Shown: positions 37,081 through 48,640 of the stretch, piece by piece
Layout: every line of letters starts with the position of its first letter
Numbering within the stretch: position 1 is the stretch's first letter
NCBI GenBank assembly: GCA_946800325.1
Contig: OX326957.1
Coordinates: 23,127,554-23,191,553 of the forward strand
DNA: 64,000 bases
Origin: Luzula sylvatica
Lineage: Eukaryota; Streptophyta; Magnoliopsida; Poales; Juncaceae
Reading direction: 5' to 3'
Notes under the pieces: model-generated
What the model saw: the letters and a program-made list of their open reading frames with translations, nothing else
Told to the model about the DNA's origin: nothing
Databases searched by the model: none
Position numbers and translations under genes: made by a program

Positions 37081-37889
37081 TCAAGGTAGCAAGTAGTACT
37101 TTTTCTTATTAATATGCACATCATGAACATTATTATTGTCTCTATTCTCCAATAAGTCCTCATTATTTTTCTTATTAATCTCATCCGAAGCATACTTCTT
37201 GGAACTCTTTATATCGAAAGAACTATAGTTCCTGTCGCTCGAACTCGGCGTGCTCGTGAATTTCTCAGTCGCGACCACGTCTTTTTCCTGAATTTGCACA
37301 TCTGTTTTATCTCCAATTGTATGTGCATTAATCGCATCATTCATAGAATTCCCATCTTGCCCTTCATTCCCCCATCAAGCCGAATATTTGCGCATACGCC
37401 TCTACCTCCTTTGCCAAAACATGTTTCTCTCTTTCTCGACGAATCAAAATATCCTCGAGAATTTCAATCTTGTAGCTCACGACGCAAGATGCTGCCGCCC
37501 TTCTTTCCTCTTGTAGCTCACGACGCAAGGCCGCGTGCGCGGATTTCTCATCCATGAGAGCATTTTGCAAGTTTTTTGTCGTCGTAGCGGTTTCGTCGCC
37601 TTCCAAGTTGGCATCTGTTTTTTCTGCCACCTCGACATTTTCCATATAACTTGTAACCGCTCCTCATAAAAAAGAAGCAAACAACAACCAAAAGGAATAT
37701 ACCTGAATCGAGGGATAAGGTGCTCTCTCGGCGAAACGACTCGGCCTCACTGACCTCGCGATGTGAACTTGGTCCCGTTTCCACCGCCTCGTCCTCCAAT
37801 TGGAGAACACGACGTACATTCAAAACCCTCCTCGTTGAAACATTGAGTAAAACATCCAAAATATCACAGATGACTCGCAAAATATCCAA
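37081..37889 (-). pseudogene. GTD-binding (DUF593, myosin/zein-binding type) protein pseudogene
   Basis: On the minus strand three pieces read in order: RRVLQLEDEAVETGPSSHRE..RRESTLSLDSG (to about 37700), then AVTSYMENVEVAEKTDANLE..NLQNALMDEKSAHAALRREL and ILIRREREKHVLAKEVEAYA (to 37364), then in another frame NSMNDAINAHTIGDKTDV to VHDVHI (37081-37344). The coiled-coil ALRRELQEER..KREKE-like blocks and the terminal VHDVH are typical of plant GTD-binding proteins, which recruit myosin XI cargo. Lesions: a roughly one-base frameshift near 37364; only ~40 bp, too short for a plant intron, between the first two pieces; loss of much of the coiled coil, with a 20-bp direct duplication (37469-37488, 37510-37529) at the join. 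It sits 180 bp after the cyclo-ligase on the opposite strand. Confidence 0.72.
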
Positions 37890-38692
37890 ATAAGTTAAAT
37901 ATTGCAGATATTGAATTAAACCAAAATTTTAAAAACATCCAAAATATTTTTAAAATCGCGTATCTTCAAGATCCTAATAATTTTCTGTCACTCGCGATAT
38001 TTCTAATTACAAAATAAGAATTTGCAAAACAAGTTTATTTAAGATTACAAAATAACATAAAACGTAGAAATTTCAATGTTCAAAATAACATAAAACATAG
38101 AAATGATTCAAGGATCACATATTAAAATAACACGTAAAATAAAATAAGATTTGTGAAAAAAGATAAACATAAAATAATTTTAGTAATTTAGATTAAGAAA
38201 AAAATATATATTTATAACTTCTGATACTGATTCGTATTATTTGCAAGGAGTATCTGTATATTACTACTTTTATATCCTTATTCAGGGCCGGTCCGTGGAC
38301 ATCAATTTGGACCGAGATACCAAATTAAAAAATAGTATTATATTTTACGATTATATTATGTTTAAATGTTGATGTTAACACTCAATTGGTGAAGCATACG
38401 TATTAAACATTTATATTATGTTTAAATGTTGATGTTAACTCAATTGGTGAAGTAATACGTATTAAACATCTGTATTACTACTTTTTAATCATCACGATAG
38501 TTAAATGGGTTAATCAATATACGATGAACAATTAGTTAATAATTAACATATTAATTAAATGATAACTAATACATACCAAACAATTAGTAATTAATCAATA
38601 TATGATGAACATTCATTTGAATTAGCATCTTGAAGAGAGAAGTTTTTTCTTCAAGTCACATCTTGAAGAATATGTTTTAGACCCATTCATTT
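37890..38692. other. AT-rich intergenic DNA with short direct repeats
   Basis: No gene recognised. A ~55-bp direct duplication ('tatattatgtttaaatgttg' near 38353 and 38411) and GTATCC-like words near 37960-37990 and 38230-38260 are the only structure seen. Confidence 0.5.
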
Positions 38693-38696
38693 TCAT

Positions 38697-41002
38697 TCTT
38701 ATTAATGTTATGTATAAAGTAAGGAAAATTCGGTCTTCCTCGTGCGTCCACGTCATCAGATATATCGGAACCGTTGGATCAATTTTATCAAGATCGGACG
38801 GTCCACATTTGAATAGACACGATTTTCATGGACCAAGATATATCAGTGTTTTAAGGATCACATGAGCCGAGTCTATCCACTTACTTTCTCCCTATCATGA
38901 CTTATAATCTCTTTTTGTCTCTCTCTCCTCATTCGCGCCGTATCCAGAAAAAGAGAGAAAGAACAAGTTGAAACCCTAGCGATGCGATATCACGGCGGAA
39001 CCCTAGCGACGACGGCTGCTCGAATCTCTCCTTCTCATTTTCGCTGGCCATGGAGAAAAGGAACCCTGACGAAACCCTAGCGACGAAATCTTTGCAGAGG
39101 TGAGTTCGTATGTATTTTAATTGTTATTGTTCAGTTTTTGTTGTTTTCTTTGATCGAATTGGAACTTTTTCCTGAGTTATTAGAAATTTCAGGTAAGGTT
39201 CGTTTTTCTCTTGATTTTGTAGTAGAAAGGTCATAATTTTCTCATGTTTTTTATTAAGGCAAGTCTGTTTCTTTTTTATTTATTTTTCTTAATATATTTT
39301 GGATGTTTAGATTCAACAGAGAAGTTTGATACACGAAGCATGAACTCAATTAATGAAAGGCGATGGCCATGAAGAGTTGGCCATGAAGTCTGACCTCAAT
39401 TAATGAAAGTCTGACCTCAATTAATGTGAGTTTTTATTTCTTCTTAGTATATTTTGCATGATATTCTTATACCAGTGAGTGATAGAAAGAGAGAACGTGG
39501 TGGCTACCTAAATACATGGTTGCAAGTCTTATTAACCTGAAATAACAATCCAAATCTCACGAAGATAAGATGTTCGATGAAATCACCCAACTGGTTGTTT
39601 TGTTCTGTGTGAGTTTTTAATTTTTAGTATCTTTTGCATGATTTTCTTATATTTGGGTTGTATATGTTAGAATTTAAAACTGAATTTTCTATTTTTTAAA
39701 AAAAATGTGGAGGTAATTTGCTAATTTATTGAAATAAATTCTAGTTCGGTAACCAGGAGTAATAATTTTTCGCAGAGAATTACCCATGAAGGTGTCGATA
39801 TGGCAGGACAACGACACAGGTCTTGACATCAACATCATTATCGAAATGTCCCAAAGTAAACTGGTTATAGTAGCGATTAGTTCCATACAAACCAAGCAAT
39901 TCAACGGTATGTGAAAAGAAAAGAAAAAAACGTATGTGAAACAAATACATTGTAAGAATTTCAATAAACATACAAAACTAATAACGTGTATGTCCAAAAG
40001 GGTATAATCTCAGTAGCCACTCGGGTACGAGCCTCTACTTTGATGAATTCGTTCCAGACTACAACAACATTAAAATGAGGTATAACATATGTAACAACCT
40101 TTAAAAAAAAACTTACATGGTACTTCTTCATATTAACCAATTTGCGCTCGGTACCATGTACTCCCAATACTGGCAGAGGATACAACAATGCAGCCAAATC
40201 GAATGCCCGCAGAAGACGTTAGCATCTGGATCCTTCTTGACCAGTACGACTCCAACAAAGTAACAATTCCTAACTATGAAATATATATTGTACTTCTCAC
40301 AATAAATAATAGTTATAACAATATACGAGTAATACTTTGTTGAAATAATTACACATGACAAAGATTATAGATGTACCGTCAAAATAGCGGGATTCATCAA
40401 GGTAGCTCGATGGTACTATGAAACATGCCGAGAGCACAGAACACAAGTCCAGAAAAAAGGACAACACAACTGGTGCGAGTCATGTAAGAAATTTATCACG
40501 AGTGCAATTCCATGATAAACTTCCTGCAAATTCAAATAAAGTAAATTCACTTACATAAACACATGCAATCACAAAATATTATTATGTATGTTAAAAATGG
40601 AACCAATTTTGTTGTTTTGTTATATTCGTTATGCCATGATTTGGTGAATGACCTATTATGACTGTTCCGACTCTTTTGTTATGTTTATTATGTGACACTT
40701 TATATGTTATGTTTGTTATGTTTTTTACGGGACGGTTTATATGTTATGGTTATATGTTATGCTGTTTATATTTAATGACTCCATATTCCCAACATAACCA
40801 AATAAACATCATTTATAACCGCGAGAGCAATCAACACAAACTAATGTTGATACGAACAAACGAACGAGCTCATGAAAAAAGCCACAACTACATTGCACAT
40901 TCATCTCCCAACAAGAAAAAATAAATAACAAAGATAAAAAATTACAAAAACAAAATGACTACACTGAAAAATTCCCGCGCAATCGCGCGGGGAATAAGCT
41001 AG
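38697..41002 (+). mobile_element. Helitron carrying RPA1-like exons, ~2.3 kb
   Basis: The 3' end has a hairpin CCCGCGC-aatc-GCGCGGG (40974-40991), then 'ggaataag' and CTAG at 40999-41002, with host T. The 5' end is probably TCTTATTAATGTTATGTATA near 38697, similar to the starts at 25756 and 26339; its flank is T rather than A, so the exact base is uncertain. A leader-like region with repeated 'aaccctagcgac' (38970-39100) is followed by splice-like signals and RPA1-type coding pieces (39776-40515). No Rep/helicase is present, so it would depend on another element. Confidence 0.7.
39776..40515 (+). pseudogene. RPA1-like (replication protein A large subunit) fragment inside the Helitron
   Basis: The first exon-like piece, 39776-39906, reads ELPMKVSIWQDNDTGLDI then VIVAISSIQTKQFNG, an OB-fold block. 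It joins in phase to 40001-40079 (YNLSSHSGTSLYFDEFVP). A later frame at 40357-40515 gives YRCTVKIAGFIKVARWYYET with Cys/His pairs CREH and CESC, the zinc-finger block of the RPA1 C-terminus. Plant Helitrons and their hosts carry such RPA1-like genes. The pieces between 40080 and 40356 do not read as a clean exon, and upstream OB folds are missing, so I call it a remnant. Confidence 0.65.
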
Positions 41003-42500
41003 TTAACTATAATTTTATGAATTAATGTTACATCTAAAAAGTTTGTACTCATTAACAGTCATTAACATAATAAATCTATATATTTTGTATCCAGTTCTTT
41101 TTTTAATTTTACAATTTTCCCATAATTATCAATCCTACATGAAAATATCTTTTTCCCTCAATATTTTTTAATTAGCATCAATTTAATTAGTATACGATAA
41201 ATAATAATAAGATTATTTTTTGGGAAATTTTGTTTACTAGACAAATATAAAGTGGGAATTATAAAAATAGCCATCTTAATTTTCAAATTGCAAAAATAAC
41301 ATCCTCGAGATGTATATGACTGATTTTGCTTTGTTACATTACTCCATATTGCATCCTTATTTCCCACCCAGATTTATATTGTTTAAATAAATCAATATTA
41401 TATTTGAATGTTAAATATTAAATCTTAAAAAATCAAACTTTTTGTAAAAAAAATGCTTGCCCATTAAAAATGTTTCATATCATAAAATTATATATCTCGA
41501 AATATTTTAAATGTAAAAATGAATTTTAGAAAATATGTTTCATCATTAAATCTTGCAAGTCATATTTTTCAAATAAATATTATATTTACGTATAAGTATG
41601 AATTTTATTTTTAGTGTATTAATATCACAAATTAATCAAGCACTGTATTATCAAAAAGAAACTAAATTTTTTTTATAAAAAAATTATACATCATGTGTTT
41701 ATATTCTCAAATAGTAATTATATTAAAAAATAATTTATAATATTTTGTCATATTTTATAAAAAATTTAAATGTTAATTATATTTTTAAATGTATTTAAAT
41801 CTGATTTTTGATATTGTGATATTTTTCTTTCTTAAATGTAATATATCTTTGAAAAAAATGATTTTTATTTGCGAAATAAATATTTTTAAATATATCATTT
41901 TACAAGATATGAACCATATTTTTGTAAGCACACATTTTTAATAGACACGCATTTTTCAAAAAAGTTATAATTTTTTTAGATTTGTGATTCAAATATAATA
42001 TTTATTGTAATATTTTTTTTAAACAATATAAATTTTGATGATAAATAAGGGTGTAATATGAAGTCATGTATTCATGAAAAAATTGTCTTGTACATCTCTC
42101 GATCTTGAAAGGTCAAGAGTGGTATTTTTCAATATGAATTATTTTGGTTAATGTGTTTGAGTTTAAATGAATATTTTATTTTTTATTAAATTTGTCAAGT
42201 CATGTTTTAAATAATCTACACGTCACAGTGTCACCTCAACAGTTAACTGATGACTAGACATATAACTGATGCAAGGAACACTAGTGAGCAAAATGAAGAA
42301 TTCAAGAAATAAAAATGAGCAAATTAAAGTTGGGGGATAAGTTGCACATTTTTTAACAATTCATGGAACAAAAGTGAATTTTTTCTTTAATAATTCACAC
42401 TCTATAGTTGTCCTGAAATAAAAATTTCCCTTATTTTATCTTTCCAGATATAACCCGCCTCACGGGTCCCATTCGGGTCGGGTGGGTTGGGGTTTTAGCC
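41003..42500. other. Very AT-rich intergenic DNA upstream of the truncated DUF247
   Basis: No open frame with family resemblance and no clear repeats other than poly-A/T and 'aaatatt' words. Confidence 0.5.
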
Positions 42501-42536
42501 GTCCTTTTCACAAGCCCCGCTACTGAGGTTTAGTCA

Positions 42537-43004
42537 TTGTCTCGACAAAGTTTTTGTCTTTATTCTTCCCTCCAAGCACTTGTCATTATGATGAATCTTG
42601 TAGCCCTCGAGCAAGGATCCTTAGAAGTGCCTAAACTAATTTCGACATACAATTTGTTCATGGATGCAATAGTGAACACGGAAAACGATGTAACGATACT
42701 TGAACGCCTGGATATAATTGAGAATATGTTATCTGGTGAAGAGGAAGTGGCCCATTACTTCAACCAATCTGGTTACTATGTCGAGATAGATGAGGACCAC
42801 TACCTTGCCGAGTTGTTTATGAACATAATTGAGTATGGCAAAAAAACAAGCCATAGGAACAGGGCAAAGCTGATGCGAGATTACTTCAGCAACCCTTGGT
42901 CCATGCTTTCGCTGGGCGGAGCCATCTTTCTCCACCTTCTCACCTTCACGCAATCATTTTTTGCAGTATTAGCTTACTTCCTCCCTCCAAGCACTCCGCA
43001 TTGA
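42537..43004 (+). pseudogene. 5'-truncated DUF247 gene (C-terminal third)
   Basis: Homology to the two complete copies begins near 42580 (MMNLVALEQGSLEVPKLIST) and runs through LSGEEEVAHYFNQSGYYVEI, AKLMRDYFSNPWSMLSLGGA and the hydrophobic tail to a TGA. The N-terminal two thirds, including VVSIGPYHR, are absent; the bases before 42580 do not match the other copies. The downstream ~100 bp resembles the 3' flank of the complete copies ('gggtgtctacctaaat'). It is more diverged from both than they are from each other, so it comes from an older duplication. No stop interrupts what remains. Confidence 0.85.
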
Positions 43005-43459
43005 TGGCTTAGTGTCTTTGCTGATTCTCATTATTAATTTGCGTTTATGTTAGTTCTTCTTTTGCTTGGGTGTCTACCTAAATCTATTATTTGGGACAAA
43101 TAAGTTGCAATTGTGTTTGTGTTTCAACTTATTTGTTTCTGCTATTTTCTCTATCTCTTGTATTGTTTATTGAAATTTCTTATATGTTGAATTATGGACT
43201 TAAAAATATATTGGCTTGAATTTATCATTGTGAACGGTTAGAATAAGTATTTCTTGGATTTGAGTTAAATCAGGAATTGATTTTCTTCAAATTTACAAAG
43301 ACTTTCCATTAGGCTTTTCTTAATTTTCTTTTTTTAAATCTCACATTATTAGGCCAGGACTCTGGACTCCGGAGCACTCGTGAATGAGCCCACTTTCAAA
43401 TGAGCAAAATGTGAAAACTATAAGACTTGGTATTTTCTCTATCTCCGAAAAAATGTTTT

Positions 43460-44550
43460 TCCAACCCAAGGCATGAGAGGAGCTATTGAGCAAAAATCTT
43501 ATACGTACTCACTCTCCTCTTTTTCTTTGTCCAATCACTTATTGGATAAGATGACTATATTTGTTCGGAGAAGAGGAAAAATAAGAAATAATTTCTTAAT
43601 ACTTATTTTATTTATATATTTTTTATTTTTTAAAACACAAATGAGTTTTTATTTATAGACTAAGTACTTCATGTATACGTGAATCACATTAACTCCTACC
43701 CATTAACTCACACTATTTCTCAAATAAATAATCCATAATTCGATGCAATGAATACATATATTACAACTCTCAAGGTGAACATGACATTTCACACTTACAT
43801 AATAAACACTAAAACATGCATGCAATTAATATTAAGTTTATATAAATATTCAACACTCCCTCTTAAACATAATTCCTTGTTACTCCCAACATCATCCGTA
43901 ACTTGATAAAAGTGTCTACTTGATCAAATTCATGAAGATATTCGCAGCTTGTTCTTGAGTCTTCACATACTTCACCTTGATATCATCATTTGCAACACAA
44001 TTTTGAATTCTCCTTTTGTATTCTTTTTTTTTAAAGACCCACTTCACACCAATATGTCTCTTACCTAGGTTTATAGTTGCCAACTCTCAAGTATTATTCT
44101 TCTCGATAGACTTCATTTCTTCGTCCATATAAATCTTTCATTTTTTTTTTCTTTCGCGGTTTCTTCAAATAATATGACATCACAATCTGCGAAATGACAA
44201 TAAAGATTCATGTCTGCATTCAAATCATGCGTCACATCATCAAGTTCTTAAATATTTCTCGTCTTTCGCTTGAACTATCACTCGAAGTTGATGATGAATA
44301 CATGTTCGGATTAATTAGTGAATGAGGAGGCGTCACTTCATCGCCTTCTTGAACTTCTTCAATTTTCTAATTCTCAATGTTGAAAAAGTAGAAAATCATA
44401 TTTTTCCTTATCTTGATTGCTCTATGGTCACTTATCTTCTTCATCAAATTTCACATTGTGACTAGCAATCACTTTGCCGGTGCTTCATCAAATTTCACAT
44501 TGTGACTAACAATCACTTTGCCGGTGGTAGGATTATTTTTCTAAACAATT
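43460..44550 (-). mobile_element. Internally deleted Copia retrotransposon relic with 3' LTR
   Basis: On the minus strand, a frame starting MDEEMKSIEKNNT continues after one stop with ELATINLGKRHIGVKWVFKK, the start of Copia reverse transcriptase (about 44130-44010). Within a few codons it passes to DDIKVKYVKTQEQAANIF, the end of RNase H (about 43995-43930), so most of RT/RNase H has been deleted. A polypurine word 'aagagggag' then precedes the LTR start TGTTGAATATTTATATAAAC at 43855. The LTR runs leftward past a TATA-like 'ctataaata'; its far end (near 43460-43500) is not resolved. 44290-44540 has a duplicated 'tttcacattgtgacta' word. Confidence 0.65.
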
Positions 44551-44559
44551 CCAAAATTG

Positions 44560-45790
44560 AAGTCTTACACGAGCAACATACTGAATTTTAATGTTTTCTA
44601 AAAAAAACACCTTAATAGAAGTCTAACACGCACAAATTTCAATTTTTAAATTTTTTTATAAAAATGCAAAAAGTGAAGTCTAACACCTTCAAAAAAATCA
44701 GTTATCCTAGTTTGTCGAAAAATCAAAATAGAAGTGTAACACGACAAAAATACCTCCGTAATAGAAGATTAACACACAAATATAATCATTTTTTCAAAAC
44801 TTTTTTAAAATGCCAAAAGTAATTCTACACCTTAAAAAAAAGTAATTATCCTATTTTTCCAAAAAAAATATCAAAATTCAAGTATAACACAAGCAAAATA
44901 CTCAATTTTAATGTTGTCCCCAAAGTACTCCGTAATAGAAGACTAACACACACATATTTCTATTTTTTTTTTAATTTCTTAACAATGCAAAAAGTGAAGT
45001 CTAAAACTTTCAAAAAAATCAATTATCCTTATTTTCAAAAAATTTCAAAATTGATGTGCAACACGAACAAAATACTTAATTATCATGGTGTCCTCAAAAT
45101 ATTCCTACATAGAAGTCAAACACGCACAAATTTCAATTTTTTTAAAAATTTCTTAAAAAATTAAAAAGTGAAGTCTAACACCTTAAAAAAACCAGTTATC
45201 CTATTTTGTAAATAACATGTCAGATTAGAAGTGTAAGACCAACAAAATACTGAATTTTCAAGTTGTCCTCAATATACTACGTAATAGAAGATTAACACAA
45301 AAAATTTCTATTTTCTCAAAACTTTCTTAAAAATGCAAAAAGTGAATTCTGACACCTTACAAATAATCAATTATCATACTTTCTACAAAAATATCAAACT
45401 TTAAGTATAAAACTAGTAAAGTACTCAATTTTCAAGTTGTCCTCAATATACTCCGTAATAGACGATTAACACACACAAAAAATTCTATTTTTCAAAACTT
45501 TCTTCAAAATGCAAAAAGTAAAGTCGAACGCCTTCAAAGAAAATCAATTATTCTATTTTCTAAAAAAATATCAAAATTGAAGTATAGGACTAGCAAAGTA
45601 CTGAATTTTCATGTTGCCCACAAAATACTCTGTAATAGAAGACTAACACATACAAATTTTTTTTTATTCAAAATTTTCTTAAAATGCAAAAAGTGAAGTC
45701 TAACACCTTAAAAAAACACAAGTATCCTATTTTTCCGAAAAAAATGTCAAAATTCAAGTATAACACGAGCAAAATACTCAATTGATAAGA
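44560..45790. repeat. Tandem array, ~170-177 bp unit, about seven copies
   Basis: A unit marked by 'gcaaaaagtgaagtctaaca' recurs near 44666, 44813 (degenerate), 44990, 45165, 45335, 45512 and 45686. Each copy also contains 'atagaagtctaacacgcaca'-like and 'tcaagtataacac'-like words. Copies are diverged from each other by substitutions and small indels. The array lies between the Copia relic and a (TA)n tract; there is no coding potential. Confidence 0.8.
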
Positions 45791-45850
45791 GTTTGCACAC
45801 ATCTTGATGTGGATGTGATGGTGAAATATTTACAAGCAAAATATCCATAG

Positions 45851-45853
<3 letters not shown>

Positions 45854-45939
<86 letters not shown>
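45854..45939. repeat. (AT)n microsatellite
   Basis: About 43 AT units; open frames across it encode only Ile-Tyr repeats. Confidence 0.95.
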
Positions 45940-45942
<3 letters not shown>

Positions 45943-46176
45943 CTTGCTAAGGAGAATCCAAAAAAAGAATCTACGTGTGCAAAATATACTGATGAAACTA
46001 GCAAATATACTATTCACATTAGCAAAATATACTATGAATCCAATATGTTAACATAGTTAAAACTGAGAATAAATTAATCATTTTTAATAGTATATTTTGA
46101 TAAATACAAGAATATATCTTGCTAATTTCAGTAGTATAATTTGATATTTGGATTCTTTTTATGGATTCTCGTTAGC

Positions 46177-46177
<1 letters not shown>
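45940..46177. mobile_element. MITE, family 3 (TGCTAASGAGAATCC ends), ~238 bp
   Basis: Left 'tgctaaggagaatccaaaaa' pairs with the inverted right end 'tgctaacgagaatccataaa'. Inner arms with 'gcaaaatatact' words also pair. (TA)n lies directly on both sides. The same right end occurs at 1999-2028. Confidence 0.7.

Positions 46178-46250
<73 letters not shown>
46178..46250. repeat. (TA)n(GA)n compound microsatellite
   Basis: TA to about 46199, then about 26 GA units to 46250, ending at the next element. Confidence 0.95.
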
Positions 46251-46254
<4 letters not shown>

Positions 46255-48599
46255 GCTAAGATACTTAATTAAGTATCATGAGTTTAATACTTAAGACTTT
46301 TGGACCATTAGATTTGCTAAAATATATTATTTAATTTAGCAAAATATATCATTGAATTTAACAGAATATACGATTGAATTTACTAAAATATAGTTAATTA
46401 TCCGTTGAACATGGTCATTAATTTCATATAATTCAGCAAAATATATTATTGAATTTAAAAAAATATTTGATTGAATTTAGCAAAATATACGATTAAATTT
46501 AACAGAATATACGATTGAATTTACTAAAATATACTTAATTATCCGATGAACATGGTCATTAATTTTTGAGGCGAATTTAGCAAATTCTTGTTACTTTCTC
46601 TCTCTAGATTCAATGGAAGTGGTTTGTCTTCCAGCATGTTTCTCTCTCCGTAAAATTCAAGTGCTGCATCCACCACCTCATCCAAATCCTTAAAAAATAT
46701 ATAAAAGTAATACTTATCTGGATTTAATTAAATATGTTTAAAATATAAGAAAATATTTAATAAATACCTTTCTGTGGCCTTCACCACAATTTCGCAGCTT
46801 CAGTCAATTAAATAAAGCGGTTGTGGCAGTGTTCAAATTAGAGCAGAGCCAGGTTTAGATTGAACCTCTTCAATTTCGCAGCTTCAGTCAATTAAATAAA
46901 GCGGTTGTGGCAGTGTTCAATTGAACCTCTTCAATTTCGCAGCTTCAGTCAATTTGAAGAGGTTGTGGCAGTGTTCAAATTAGGGTTTGGTTGTAATAAA
47001 TTATAGGATCCGGTAAATGGGTACCTCGCCGTCTTGTAGAGCAGATCCTGCCGTCGCCCAAATCAGGCCGTCGTTGCACCACAAGAAGGAGAGTTGAGCT
47101 CTGGCTCCAGATCGGCAAAGGAATCACCACCGCCGAGATCAAATCAACAAAGAACTCAACTCCGCTTCTTCAGATCGTCTTTTCAGTCGATTGAGAGCAA
47201 AACTGGCGAGGGAACGGCAAAAGGGCAGAAAGGGCAGATATTATAGAGGAAGAAGAGAATCCTAGGTCATTATAATTACAAACCTACATGATAAAGAACG
47301 AGTTTTTTTTTACAAAATAGTAAATATTAATTGAGAAAACTATGAAATTACTACTCACCTAAAAGATGAGATTGGGTTAGCAAGCATGAACTCTCGAGGG
47401 ACTTTGGATTTCTCGATAGTCTATTCGACGTTGCCCAATCTATGATAGTGGCTGAGGTCTTCATGCCCCGAAATGGTCCTATTTTTCTACAACATAGCAT
47501 ACAAAATAAGTATATATACAAGTTAATACCCTCAAGTTTATCAAGAATTATATCAACTTCAAGGGGCGGTGCAGGGGGCTGTGCAGCACACTCAAAGTCG
47601 CCGTCGCCAGTCACCAGTCACCAGTCGCGAGAGGAGAAGTCGCCGTCACCAGTCGCGAGAGGAGAAGTCGCCGTGGCCATCGCCGTCACCCGTCGCGAGA
47701 GGAGAAGTCGCCGTGGCCGTCGCCGTCACCAGTCGCAGGAGGCGGGGCTGTAGTTAGGGGCGGGGCAGGGGGCTGTGGAGAAGAGGGGAAAGAGCGGGGG
47801 TGCTGTGTGGAGAGGAGGGGAAGAGGGGTGAATGAGTGTAAAGAAAGAGAAAGGGGCCAGCGGGGTCAAGTAATTGTGCACAAACTTCACCGATGGGATA
47901 ACATTAGCGACGGGCCGTCACTTATACTTATCTGCGACGGTCAAACCTTAGCGACGGCCCGTCGGACATATTTTGAAAATATATGGCGGTTATTTCAACA
48001 TTTGCGAGAGCCTTTAGCGACGGTTTATGAATCTGCGACGGGCCGACGCAACCTATTAGCGACGGTTTATGAATCTGCGACGGGCCAACGCATAGTATTA
48101 GCGACGGTCTAAAGCATCAGCGACGGGCCGACGGAAAAATTTGAACATCATCGACGGCCCGTCGCTAATAAAACCATTGGTAATACTCTTCTGCGACGGG
48201 CCGTCGCAGAAATGTTGTTTTATCAGCGACGGGCTGTTGCTGATGGCATACGCCCGTCGCTGATACTCCCATATGTTGTAGTGTATATGAAATTAATGAT
48301 CGTGTTCATCGGATAATTAACTATATTTTAGTAAATTCATTCGTATATTCTGTTAAATTCAATAGTATATTTTGCTAAATTCAATAATATATTTTGCTGA
48401 ATTATTTGAAATTAATGATCATATTCATCAGATAATTAACTATATTTTGCTAAATTCAATCGTATATTTTGCTAAATTCAATCATATATATTGTTAAATT
48501 CAATAATATATTTTGCTGAATTATATGAAATTAATGACCATGTTCATCGGATAATTAACTATATTTTAGTAAATTCAATCGTATATTATGTTAAATTTA

Positions 48600-48606
<7 letters not shown>
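46251..48606. mobile_element. Foldback element with tandem-repeat arms, invaded by a CACTA element
   Basis: Starts GATGGCTAAGATACTTAATT right after (GA)n. The left arm (46320-46565) is built of repeated 'aaaatatacgattgaattta'-type units plus 'ttaattatccgatgaacatg'; the right arm (48284-48606) is the inverted copy of the same units and ends at (TA)n. A CACTA terminus sits just inside the right arm. 46566-47570 has a ~70-bp direct triplication ('tttcgcagcttcagtcaatt' near 46792, 46873, 46936) and no gene I recognise; a short minus frame (DLDEVVDAALEFYGERNM, near 46640-46700) is unassigned. Confidence 0.5.
47570..48283. mobile_element. CACTA (En/Spm-type) element, one terminus with subterminal array
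   Basis: The terminus at 48283, read inward on the minus strand, is CACTACAACATATGGGAG, a CACTA-type end. It is followed by about ten copies of a GCGACGGGCCGTCGC-type palindromic motif (47905-48262), the usual subterminal transposase-binding arrangement. Further in, 47590-47745 is a minisatellite of 'agtcgcgagaggagaagtcg', then G-rich leader-like sequence. The flank 'tat' could be the 3-bp target copy. The opposite end was not found, so it is deleted or rearranged. Long open frames over the arrays are compositional artefacts. Confidence 0.75.

Positions 48607-48638
<32 letters not shown>
48607..48638. repeat. (TA)n microsatellite
   Basis: Separates the foldback element from another element start (GGGGGCGGTTCCGTTGAG). 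Confidence 0.95.

Positions 48639-48640
<2 letters not shown>

Noticed and set aside
39689..40361. Minus-strand frames opposite the RPA1-like region
   Set aside because: The plus strand carries the OB-fold and CREH/CESC zinc-finger words and in-phase splice sites; minus frames show no family.
44560..45790. Centromeric satellite based on unit size
   Set aside because: Only about seven diverged copies, next to genes and mixed transposons; size alone is not enough.
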